From: Kappaphycus alvarezii
Lineage: Eukaryota; Rhodophyta; Florideophyceae; Gigartinales; Solieriaceae
DNA: 64,000 bases
NCBI GenBank assembly: GCA_002205965.3
Contig: NADL03000458.1
Coordinates: 310,001 to 374,000, forward strand
Direction of reading: 5' to 3'
Positions 22,516-33,399 of the stretch are shown piece after piece; within the stretch, counting starts at the first letter, position 1; every line of letters starts with the position of its first letter. The notes under the pieces were generated by a model, which was not told the origin of the DNA, ran no database searches, and saw only the letters and a program-made list of their open reading frames with translations. The position numbers were made by a program, and so were the translations under genes.

Positions 22516-24417
22516 CAAGAACTTCTCGAGTTTCTGATAATTTTTATCCAGGGACCAATCACTTATTTCATTCGGAAAACAGAAATTGCTTCATTAAGTT
22601 GTTTGGGAGACATATGCAAGAAGAAAGATAAGGGAAATCAGTGTCTCGTTGAAGTTATCTGAAACACAGAATTGTTATCAGCATCCTTCAAATATGGGCA
22701 AACAAATCTGCAGTTAAGTTCTCGCGCCATTCATGTGGCATTGTATGAAATTGTGGAAATCGAAAGGGGAAACATAAAAGTTGGGGAGAATATCAGGAAA
22801 AATGTTGGCAGCCTGTTCGTGGTAAATGCATCATTCGTTTCGTCTTTCTATGCATATTATGATGCCCACTGCGAATGAGCTCAGTTATATCATATTTCGT
22901 TGTTTGGAAAAGCATGCACTACGGAACTCTGATACAACTCATAAGAGCAAAGTAAGGGCCGAAAGTATCGTGCATAAGTGAAGTGTAGTGCAATGACCGG
23001 TACAGTCTTTAGATGGGACGAATGATCCATTTTACTTGTCGAATTTCGACACTGTGTCTACAGTAGATCATTCTGTCAGGATGAGATAGCAACGACCTCC
23101 AGTCGGGGCTTGCCATGGATCGGTATGGGTCCTGATATTTATTTTAGCTTACAGTAGGTATTAGTCTAACACGTGCCCTAACTACGGCGGCAGCTAGCAC
23201 TTCCACTAAGTCTAACTTAGTATTTATTACCGGGCATCTTGTAGCGCCCCAAGTAACAGCTACCAAAGGTTTGGCTCTGGAAGCACCTCCCAACTTCGCG
23301 TCCCCGCCTACCTTTGCGTGGAACTCACATATCTGCGGCTATAGCTACCTCTATACCCTTTGGTCCCCATTTGTAGCCTGTGGCCCGATCACCCGTGGAG
23401 CTTCGCCCCTTTTATTCTTCATCCCTCTGTTGTTCCATGCGCGTGGGCGCCCGTTAGTCCACATCGGCGGACTGTAGCCGAAACCCGTGACGCCTCGCGT
23501 CGTCCCCTGCGGGAGGATACAAATCCCCTTTAGAGCCTCGCTCGCCCGTCTTAGCGCTACGCGCGACACCTTCGCTCGGCCTCGGCCGCTCCTCTCTGTC
23601 CATTCTTTTTGTTTCCTTCGCCCTGTTAGTCTTCCGGGCTACCGTTTCCTTAGGTGGCGTCGCCATCTATCCTATTTCTGTTAAATACCCGTTGTTTCCA
23701 TTACATTGTCGATGTGCCATTGTTCTAGACACTCCTGTGTCCTACTCTCACTCTATGAGTCTTTCCACCTCTGACTTGCCAAGTCTCTACCTGTCAGGCA
23801 CTGAGCTACTGCCCTTCACGGGGCTCAAAGGGAAAGCGGGTCTGCCGGACGCCTGGTAGTTGCACAAACATCATCTCATACCCCTCTTATGGCCGTATGC
23901 ATTTTCCGTTGTTTCACTTTCAGGGCTGGTTATGTGCGTTGCACTAAATGAAGAACTGGAAAGAGCCATGCAGACGGAAACTTACTTCCCAGGACGTCCT
24001 CAGGTTCGACCACCACCATTTGACATGAACGAAGTTATTAGACCCTCTCTCATACATGAGGGACACTCCGAATGAGCCAATGTATTCCTGGCAACGAGGG
24101 TTGCCCGTGAAATACTGTTGATCATTTCGCAATGATCCATAAAAAAACAAAAGAAAAATTAAGTAGAGTATGACAATAATATCGTACAGTGACTAAAAGA
24201 GAAACTTACAATCAAGTCAACTAGAAATGAGAGCAAAATTTAAGAGCAAGCCCGCTCTTTTTGTAAACGACCTAGTCATTGACATAAAACTCCATCTCTT
24301 CACACTGTACTTCACAAATACGCGCATAAAATACCTTCAATCTTAGAAACACCGTTCAGTCCTCTTGCAGTACCATCTGGTTGCCCCTCCCCTTCCTTCC
24401 CCGACCTCTCAACTAAA
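22516..24417. other. Left part of the insertion in the KDZ gene; GC-rich block of unknown origin
   Basis: A short + frame at 22672-22878 may still be KDZ sequence. 23220-23870 is clearly more GC-rich than its surroundings. On the - strand it encodes MATPPKETVARKTNRAKETK and onward (ATG at 23664-23666, open to 23454), a basic Gag-like or nucleic-acid-binding N-terminus. Just upstream on that strand (23760-23826) lies a tRNA-D-arm-like sequence (gtagctcagt then ggtagag). A truncated retroelement leader plus start of Gag is possible but unproven. Confidence 0.35.
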
Positions 24418-25727
24418 ATGCTCTCCACACAGCAAGCAGCAATTCCCGAAACACTCCCTCTTATCCCTACCGAGCAACAAGCAGCGAATGCGCTGCATAT
24501 TCTCGCAGACGCCGCGGTAGAGCGAGAAGCGGAGCTACAGCAGTTTGATGGCAGCGACAGCGAAATTTCTACTGACGATGAAACTTCATCCCCTTCCCAG
24601 TGTTCGATATCTTTTATGAAGTGGGTGGCGGGAAAGCAGTGCATGACATGACCAACTTCGATGCTTCAGAGTTTAGCACTATTTGGGGAAGTGTAGAGCC
24701 AATTATCAGTGAGCGCTACAACGTAGGGCCTGGTAGAAAGGGGAATTATGGGGGTAAGGATATGTTGTTTATGCTTTTAACGACATTGAAAGTAGGAGGG
24801 CAGTGGGAAATTCTAGCGAAAATATTCAGCCTGAAAGGTCCAACGTTCGAGAAAATGATGACGAAATTCATGGAATTGCTTAGTGACCCTCTTTACGAAG
24901 CAGTCGTAGAACGTAATGGTACCCTTTTCCCTTTTGGCCAGATGCTTCAAGACGGCAATAAGTTTAAGTACTATCCTACCGCTAGGTACGCTACTGATGT
25001 AACTTTTCAACAAGCGAATAGGCCCAGTGGAAATATGCAGGAAGGGAAGGTTTATTTTAGCGGGAAACATAAGCTTTATGGGTTTAAGGTCGAAGTTTCG
25101 GTTCTACCAAATGGACAGGCTCTGAATTGCTCGACGCACTACCCTGGATCGGTGGCCGATTTGGAAATCTTTCAGCGGAATATTGACTTCCACAGGGGCG
25201 CCCTCAAGAAGAAAATTTCCGAGAGAGAAATTGCCGACATGGGTCCCCTCTGTGGCGAGTTCCCAAACTATTGGAGTGTCTTATTGGATAAAGGGTACCA
25301 AGGAGCGATAGAATTGACCAGGGCATTGATTCCGAAAAAGAAGCCGCGTAATGGAAATTTAAATCGTGAAGAGGAGACCGCAAACAAAAAAATGTCGTCT
25401 GATCGTATTATCGTGGAAAATTTTTTCGGGCGGTTGTGCTCACTGTGGGCGGTAGTTGGGAGTAAGTGGCGCTGAAAAGAAGACCGCTATGATTGCGTTT
25501 TTCGTCTTTGTACAGCGCTGTCAAATATTCACATTCAGATGCATCCTCTGCGCTTCGAAGACAGCACTCAGCAAAAGCGGTTTAAAAAGAGGCTGTATTC
25601 CATTGGCGAGGATATTGCCACTAGGCGCCGCAACGTTCAGGAGCGCTATCGCAACAAGCGGCGCAGGCGGATTGAATTGCAGTTTCGTAATGTAGAGTTT
25701 CACGGTAGAGAGTTTGAGTCTGATTAA
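24418..25727 (+). pseudogene. PIF/Harbinger-type DDE transposase (one frameshift, one stop)
   Basis: About 436 codons. The acidic N-terminus (24418 to ~24600) is in one frame and the catalytic part in the next (24600-25475); a single missing base near 24575-24600 explains the shift. Catalytic triad of the DDE_Tnp_4 type: Asp in YATDVTFQQANRPSG, Asp in VLLDKGYQGA, Glu in SDRIIVENFFGRL. A TGA at 25473-25475 sits where Trp is expected (WR*KEDRYD); the same frame then stays open to 25727 with a basic tail (RKRLYS..RYRNKRRRRIE). Terminal inverted repeats were not found. The right end is only ~13 bp from the non-LTR fragment. Confidence 0.83.
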
Positions 25728-25739
25728 AGAGGTTAATGA

Positions 25740-27260
25740 ACTTTATTGTTTTTGGAATCGGCCTTCGCAAATGCGAAAGGATACGGAGCGGGAGGAGGTA
25801 GAAAAGATCCGCGAGTTTTGACACCACAGAGCTGGAGGCAAGGAAAGCAGCCGCACTGACAGAGGTGGCGGACGTTAATCCGGCGCCGGGGGTACAACGA
25901 CGACAGCAACAGGGGAAGCGGGGGCATCCCTTGAAGACAGAATGAAAACGAGTAACGAAATTCCGCACCGTGAGTGTGGGGGAAGGAGCGCGGTGGCTGG
26001 CAGCGAAAGATGTAAGAAGGCGGAAATTTTTAGGACCACTCTCTCCTAGCGTCCCATAAATATCGATTCCGACAGGCACCAGTAAGACATCATTGGAGTT
26101 ACAGTAGGCGCCGTATCGCAAGACCTCGGCGTGCTCGGCGAGAGACGCAGCGGCCCATAGAGAGGAGGTGCTGTGCGAAAGGCGCTAGGGGACGACAGGG
26201 TGGGCCACAGTACCATCCAATGCGATATCCCTGGCGGCTTGAGCGTAGGTGGCAGGCATGGACAGGCCCATGCGTAAGGAATGCATGGGGTGGGAGGGGT
26301 TAGACGGGAGCGGGTGTTCAACGAGCGCAGTGATGCCGAGTTCTTTGCAGTAGCGATGGAGGGCATTGTGAAACGCATTGTGACGCCGGGTTTGCCCGTC
26401 ATCAAACTCGCGGGTCAGAGCGTGTTTGCCCATCGGGTCCAGAACTGGAGCAACGTCGGAGGAACGGCGATAGCAGACCGAGAACCACGATTGGCACGGG
26501 AAAAGTGGAATACCGAGACGACGGGCAACAGCAATTTTCTAAGCATGGTATGCCAAATAAGTGTCGAGGGCGGGTGGGGAAGAGCAGTGAAAAGAGAACA
26601 GGAGGATTTGGTTTCACCCAGAGGGGACGAGCCCGCTCCGCGGCGTAAGCGCGGAAAAACATGTGATCACAGGCCGAAGCGTGGAGGTCAGGCACCTACA
26701 TCTCGGACCGCAATTACAAGACGTGGTTGCAGTTCCAATGCAGGGTACCACTGTTTCCTCCTGCTTAAAACTGCTGTAAGAGGGGGATGCACAACGCCCG
26801 TGGATGAGTTCAGCGACCACGCGTTATGCCGTGCCTATGGCTCCACACACGGGTGGCGGTATGACTTGCAAATACTTCTGTTTGCTGCAGATCTCTCCAA
26901 CGCTGCCCAACATCCTGTCCTTGAGCCGCCACAACGCGGCCATGCAGTTCGCCCGGACATAAATGAGCTTGGAGAGAACGGGGCCACAGACTACCACGAC
27001 GGAACCGTCATCCACTCCTTGACCCCGCTCTTCTCCCTTCCCTGGCACAGAAGTGATGTAAGCGAGAGGATATCTGGGCATCCTCGGTTGTCTGAAGTGC
27101 GGTGAAAATGCGATCGAACGAGTCAATAACATAGGAGTCGGAGGCAATGTCGGACCCAAGAACCTTGAAGCCAGACGGAGCAGAAAAGGGGCAAGGGAGA
27201 CGGAGGGGCGGAAGAGGCGAAGATATAGCGTATGCGTGAGTCTTGCTCAGGCTGTGCGTG
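25740..27260 (-). pseudogene. Non-LTR retrotransposon C-terminal region (relic)
   Basis: Reading from right to left: LGIPLFPC, then a zinc-knuckle-like and His-rich motif (LDPMGKHALTRE, QTRRHNAFHNALHRYC). An endonuclease-like stretch follows (IALDGTVAHPVV), then a conserved tail (RYGAYCNSNDVLLVPVGI, YGTLGE). This order (CCHC/RHN motif, restriction-like endonuclease, tail) is typical of the part after the RT in a family of algal and protist non-LTR elements. At least three frames are used. An AATAAA on the - strand at ~25745 could be its polyadenylation signal. Confidence 0.6.
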
Positions 27261-27531
27261 AATTGGCCAGTTCAAAAGTCAGAAAACCCCACCGGCGTCG
27301 GATGTGTCCAGGTTATGAACGTTGCAGAGTTAACGTCTGACTAATTATTTTATTAAATTTTAATGATGTGCTTATTCTGAAATGGCCACATATTATTTAA
27401 TGGCTGGCGGTGTACTATAAGAGGATACAGTAATTTCCGCGAGGTACCATATCAATCCCCATGGATTCGATGATATATATTCACTGTAAGTCAATCATCA
27501 TTTATCAAATGATTGAGATATCACCCAGTCT

Positions 27532-28145
27532 TTGGTGGAGAGACCTATTGATAAGGAGAGTACTGAACTTGGACCATGTTCAAAAAGCTATTCTCATAAA
27601 CTGATTTCTTTCACTCCTGGTGCGTTGACTGTCAGTTGTTCTTGCTCCAATCCGATGTGTTTGGGTTTCAATGTTCTTTTTCGAAAGGAGGGCCCAAGAG
27701 CTGTCATGAACAGGCTGATATCGGTTTTTCCAGAGCTTTCTCAATACATTATATACGACTTCGCGTGTGGTATATATGCCTCAAGTATTAATAGTTTGTG
27801 GTGGGCTTTGAGTAAGAGTATTGTTGTTCTGATCGTTTCCATATGTGCAACCATAGTTTTTGTTCTCCAACCTTTAAGCCCGCAGCGCATGTTGATTTGG
27901 ACAAGAGAAATACAATTGGACATGAGCAGCGTAATAGAGGAATTAAGTTACTCTGTCGTTCACTTCGGAACTGTGGGTTAGAACTATATATTAAACTATT
28001 AGTCTATCACACAGTAGTTGGGAACATAATGGCCAAGGCGAAAGGAACAGAAATTTTCGCCAACAACAAGGATTCCCATTTCGAGTATGATTTGAAATGG
28101 TGTTTTTTAACTGCCTCTGGAAAATATGCTGCTGCTTTTAATTGA
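27532..28145 (+). pseudogene. KDZ-type transposase, catalytic C-terminal part
   Basis: Two overlapping + frames. The first reads FTPGALTVSCSCSNPMCLGF, then RKEGPRAVMNRL and IIYDFACGIYASS. The second continues CNHSFCSPTF and IGHEQRNRGIK. The order PG..C...GF, E.PR, YD.AC, H..C, EQ.N is the KDZ signature, including the catalytic Asp in YDFAC and the Glu in EQ. The frame change is at ~27840. It would cut and paste the host element. Its N-terminal half is at 20.9-22.5 kb. Confidence 0.72.
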
Positions 28146-28499
28146 TGGCTTTACCGTAGTATTCCGTATTCTGAAATATGAAGAGTACGAAAATACGATA
28201 ACCATATAATCGGGACATTAGTGACTCTATTTTTTCTTATATAATATATTATCCAGATACTATCAAATTGCAGTAAACAAATTACAGAAGAAATGGCGGG
28301 GAAGAGCGAAATAATACATTCAATAGAGATGAAACAGCCTCGAAATGTGATATTCGCCCTAATTGCAAAAACATGGATTTGAATTTGAATTCTCACTTTC
28401 GTTACACTAGCTATAAGTGAATTGAGGGTTTTATAAAAGGGGGTAGGTTAACAATATCCGAATAATCAGGTGTCATATTAGATAGTAAACTTGCAACCG
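28146..28499. other. AT-rich spacer between KDZ and PIF1 genes
   Basis: About 350 bp, AT-rich, no open frame of note and no terminator or splice signal that I can support. Confidence 0.4.
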
Positions 28500-29790
28500 C
28501 GGATATGGCACCAGAATTAACAGCAGGTGTCGCAGCAGGAGACGATATAACTGAACAGAAGGCTGTGTCTTTGGCTTCGAGCGGGAGATCCGTAGCAATT
28601 TTCGATGGGTCGGGCACTGGAAAAAACATGTATTGAAAAAAATATTATGTCATACGCGCGGAAAGTTTGGCAAGGGTTCGGTTGCAGCCTGTGCGCTCTC
28701 ACACTCAGCAGCAGAAAGAACTGAGGTGCAGACGATTCATTCATTATTTGGAGGACCACTACACTGGAAAATCTCAAAAGAGGTTATTCCCGATCACATG
28801 CAAAGACAAGACGCGATTGTCTCATCTTCGGAAAATGAAGTTTCTGGCAATAGACGAAGGTACTTTTCTGACTTCTGGTATATTGGAATCTATCGACTGG
28901 AATCTTCGAAAGCTTGCAGTATCGGATCGGTATGCTGTCCTATCTTTCGGTGGAAGACAAATTGTATGCACAGGTGATCCATTTCAACTTGAAGCCATTC
29001 AACAAAGGGATGCACTACCAGAGCAAAATCGCCAGCTCTTTTCTGCGAAGGCATGTTACTTGACATTTGGTAGTTTTGGAAGTGGAGTGGCCGTGACTCT
29101 GGCTACCATCTATCGACAAAAAGGTGAAACTCAATTTTTTCGGATTTTGAAACGGTTTCGTCTTGGTTCTATAACCGAAAATGATATAAGAATTTTGAAT
29201 AATACTAGCTTGAAAACCCAAGATCCTTTCTAGCAGTCCACCATGCTTTTTCTATATCGTGAAGATGTGCGACGTACGAACGAAAAATTCATATAAAAAC
29301 TTCCTGGAGTTCTCCACAAGTGCTTTGCTCACGATGAAATCAATAGATCATCACAGTCGCTTAGATGGAGGCTCGACCAGGTCTCTGAAAAATACATCAC
29401 AGTCAAAGTTGGATCATTCATTCTTCTCACTAGAGAGATTGGGAAGAACTCTCCAGGAACCCAATGCGTAGTCAAGGGCGTTATTATTCAACATCGGATG
29501 CCGATTTCTGTCATGGTTCTGGCTGTGACTGACGGTGGATGTGAAAGAAATTTACAATTATCCCCATTCACACATTCGCTTAGAAATCGCAATGCAGAAG
29601 TGATCGCCAGACGGATACAATTTCTGTTTATAAGTGGGTACGCAAAAACCATTCAAAAATGCCATGGCTTGACATTGGCAAGAATTGCAATCTATTTCTC
29701 AATGGTAGCCTTTTGGAGGCCGCCAGGTATGGTTTATGTGGTACTATCGCGGTGTACATCATTTTCGGGCCTATGGGTCTAGGGACTTCG
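28500..29790 (+). pseudogene. PIF1-family DNA helicase (several frameshifts)
   Basis: Helicase motifs in order across frames: Walker A-like FDGSGTGKN (~28600-28625, Ser/Thr after Lys lost); motif Ia ACALSHSAAE and TIHSLFGG (~28690-28755); Walker B FLAIDEGTF (~28845); FGGRQIVCTGDPFQLE (~28950-28990); TIYRQ (~29105). Near the end come SGYAKTIQKCHGLTLARI and YVVLSRCTSFSGL (29640-29780), the PIF1 motifs V-VI. The normal lengths between motifs are kept. It follows the KDZ gene on the same strand by ~350 bp. It could belong to the same element or be the helicase half of a decayed Helitron, but no HUH Rep motif was seen nearby. Confidence 0.78.
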
Positions 29791-29962
29791 GAGAGATCAT
29801 GTTTCGGTGAGTCCCAATGCGTTTCAATTGTTGAAAAGAATCAGCAGATGGCAGGAAGTAACTACACGTAGAGTTGTTGGTAAGCGAGTTCTGTTAGAGA
29901 GCAACTCAAATTCTCAGGAAGCTAGTCAATCGAACCGTTAGTGCCAACGACAATACTCATGG

Positions 29963-31824
29963 TTAAGACACTAATGTCCCACTCACCTTACTGAAATTGT
30001 AATAGACAGGCATGGATAGTAGTTGGATACTCAGATAATTACGTGAATCGAGCGAAATGATTCTTTTTAAACACTGTCTATACCAGGTCTGTAGAAAAGT
30101 ATCTTTTTCCATAGTAATAACCCGGGGGTAACCTGTCATATGAATCAATTTCCCGGGTGCAACAGTATTGCATGAAACAGAAGAAATAATAAGTGCTGTA
30201 TATAAGCTTTTTATTGAATTAGGAAAGTTTGTTCTGGTCGGGGCAGTAGTGTCCCAAACTGCAAAAACATGAAGATATGCAATCAAAGTGTGATTTAATC
30301 GTGATACTTTTATTGATTCAGACAAAGAGCGACTACCATTACTATTGTTCATCGTCCGAGTCCGGGATGATAATGAAGTCATCCGATCGGATCTTTTTGC
30401 ACGGTGGATGACGTGCGCTTCCACCAGAATCTTCCGAAGGTTTCTCTGATTCAGAATCTTCCCTTCTAGGTACGAGAAGCATGGTGACATCGTAATTAAA
30501 TACCTGATCTGTCACAGGCACTTATCCTTCCCAGAACTGAGGAGTCGCAATGTCAACTATATTATCGCGCATGTCAACCATAGTGGGAATTTCAGAAGTT
30601 TGATAAACCTTCGGAGTTACTTTTTTTTGAGTTCCCACTTTGTCTCATCAGCAGAGAGGTCGGTAGCCAGTGAACCTAAACGCTTAACTTCTTGTTCGTA
30701 GAAATTAAAGGCTTTTGGATCAGTTGCAGCAAAACATTGCACTGATTATACCGCTTCAAGAGATTCTTCAGGTATAGAAACAAAAGGAAATTTCCTCGCT
30801 AAGCTCGATTCATGATACACAGACCATAACAGAATTCTTGCTTCCGGGAATCGAATCAAAAGGCAGGTTGACAGTAAAGCAACTATCTCCTTTGAAAATG
30901 AGAACATCTCCGACAATCATTCGGTAACTGCGTTCCCCTCATAATATAATTTTTACAACTTCAAACATTGTAGCGGACCATTTTGGACATTTTTTAATAT
31001 ATGCAAATCATGATTACCGGCAACAGAGATTCAGGCATAGTGGAACTCACATTTATACCTACCAGAACTACTATTTGCGGAACCCAGATACATGAATACC
31101 TTGAATGAGGCTCGCGCCTTTTCACGGAAGTAAGATTTGGAAAACCCGTATTGTCCACCTAGGAACAACTGCGGGAAAAACGTACGATAGGCCTGACTAT
31201 TTGCTTGACCCAGCAGCTCAATGATCGTACCCATAAAATGGGAAATGCAGTTCTCTCCGGCGGAATAGACTTCAGTCTTACAAGAGGGGCATCTTTCTTC
31301 AACTCCAATTGTGAGTAGAATTACTAATCGTAGGCAAGAGTCAGGTTGACAGCATTAGTCCAATCATCGAGAACAAAATATCAAGCAAATCCTTTCTTTC
31401 TGCTCGAAAAAAGCTTCAATTCCACGCATCGTAGTCCAACCACACCCTCCTGTATCAACTCATTTACCCATTGTGTTTTCGAGCATGACGAATATACCTT
31501 GAACCCTACATTGCTTCTTTTTTCGACTCCCAACGATCGTAACTCACACCGGAAAACTGACACAGTCATTAACAGACCAAATTCCAGCGAGTTGATGTAC
31601 GACGTAGTTGAATGAAACAGGTTGCAAGACGACAAGACTCAGGCTACAGAGGCCGTTTCTGGAGTACTTATGTCGTGTTCTTCGATACTGTATGTCAGAG
31701 GGCGAATAATTTGGCAGAATAAGTGATGAGTCTCTAATGTCCCGACCGCAATGAATAAGAGGTTCGACGGGTAAACATAGTGTTGAAATTGCAGTTGAAA
31801 ATTTCGTAAGAATCTAGCTGACAA
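29963..31824 (-). pseudogene. Unrecognised degenerate protein B
   Basis: Minus-strand coding-like sequence in several frames (31824-31639, 31635-31381, a stretch with CPSCKTEVYSAGENC, 31234-31031, then 30490-29963). The pieces are protein-like (LLFIAVGTLETHHLFCQIIR, FFPQLFLGGQYGFSKSYFRE). The CPSC...C could be one half of a RING-like zinc site. No family recognised. It is convergent with the PIF1 helicase gene and could be another accessory gene of the KDZ element. Confidence 0.4.
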
Positions 31825-32640
31825 TGGAAGTTTAGATTCTTTTTTGAATTCTAATACTGATTGAATAAATTAACCCAAGCATCAGACTTATGATAAGTTA
31901 TGTTTTTACAATAACTTCACTAGAAAAAATAGTAATTATTGGTTATTTTCAAAGTTTCAGTAACGTTTTGGAATTTTGAATTCCGTTACCCGACAGAGGT
32001 ACCTTTGCACAAAGTCCAAAATACACCGCGTAAGCGTTACCAATTCTTGCCATTACTGAAGATTTCAATAACCAGCACTTGAATCCAAAAAATACTCTGC
32101 CCACTTCGGCACAAATCGACTTCAAATTTTATGTTGTACAGGCGTTAGAGGGGTTCCTAAACATATACAATCCATGATGAAAATTTTCTGGCCTGTAACA
32201 CACCTCAACATAAATTTTTATGTTCAAATAGTAGCACATACAGTAGTACTTAGTTTCAATAAATCGTTGTGCCTGGCGTCTTTCACCATTCTGTCTCCAA
32301 ATCTATCAAGACCATCTACCGTCGTCAACATACCTTCACCACAACACCACGCCTTAATCTAAATCCTGCAAATACCAATATTGGATCTCCCCCCTACAAA
32401 AAAGAGGACGCTCGTGTCCTTTTTCCGATTCTAGGTCATAAGGCCTCCCCACAACCCGAATAATATCAAGTCCTTCCGAATAACATACCCGCTACTGAAA
32501 GTGAGACATGTGTGTCCTATTCCTCTTTACATCTTAGTCGTAGCCTACCGTCCATGTTCACTTCCCAAGATATCGATCCACCACTGTCTTTAGGTCATTC
32601 ATGTCTCGTGGCCCGTGTTGTCAAAAATGCAACTTAGGAT
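31825..32640. other. No gene recognised
   Basis: Short + frames only (32174-32362, 32269-32463). No motif. The last part may include the lost upstream half of the tyrosine recombinase that follows. Confidence 0.35.
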
Positions 32641-33077
32641 AAATTGGCTTCAGCGTAGGTTAAGACGTCTCAGATGTGGATATATCCATTTGTGCCCTCT
32701 CGGCGCTGTAAAGGTGGTTTTGTGTGCTTCAGGCGCACAGTGTTTATCAGGGAAACCTCTTTTTACAGAATGTGTCGAACAAGCTGCAAGGTGGAATGTC
32801 TTTCGACGGCCTCTCGTATAGAAGGACGCTAGGAGAGATTGGTGCGGTATGTGGAATTAACGGCCTTTCCGGGCACAGTGCCAGGCGAGTAAGTATAGGG
32901 TATCAATACTTTGTGCTACGCAGAGACCTGTACTATCTCTACAGAGGATTCTCGTGGGACAGTCTTGCGGAGCTGTTACGGTATATTGGAATAGAGGATG
33001 AAAAAAACTCCTACGCACCCCTCGGGTTCTCCTCGCGCGGCATGAATGAGCCCTCGGTTGGGATGCTTCATTCGTGA
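32641..33077 (+). pseudogene. Tyrosine recombinase C-terminal fragment (Crypton- or DIRS-like)
   Basis: Main frame 32724-33077 with preceding homology in the same frame after stops. Motifs: ICALSAL then RWF (the 'CP-AL-W' block before the catalytic core), GNLFLQ, INGLSGHSARRVS (HxxR-type box) and FSWDSLAELLRYIG (Trp and the Tyr-nucleophile position). The N-terminus and the first catalytic Arg are missing. Unlike DIRS-1 there is no RT beside it, so a Crypton-type DNA transposon is slightly favoured. Confidence 0.5.
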
Positions 33078-33399
33078 TTTTACGGCTCGGGACAGAACGG
33101 AAATCGCTATGGACAACCCAATGATTTCGCTGGGGCGTTAGTGGATCCGTCGGCGAACCGTACCGGTGCCCGAAAAGCAGCGGCGGGTGATTGAGGGGAT
33201 AAATTAATGAATGAGGCGAGTAGTGGCAGTCGATGGGGTTCCCGGAGTGTGGATGGGCTTACGACAGTGTAGGCAGAGGACCGGCGGGGATTCGAGCTAG
33301 GCCGTGGGGACTTTGTAGCTTACAAACCATTTTCTGTCAGGGACTCGATAAGGGAGGGAGGTATGGGTATCGAAGAAAGCGGTAGCAGGGCTGTGGCGG

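Noticed and set aside
23760-23826. Functional tRNA gene on the - strand
   Set aside because: A D-arm-like block is present, but there is no acceptable T-arm/B box, anticodon arm or acceptor pairing.
28500-29790. Helitron
   Set aside because: Only the helicase is present; no HUH Rep motif, no TC start or CTRR hairpin end found. Kept as an alternative, not as the call.
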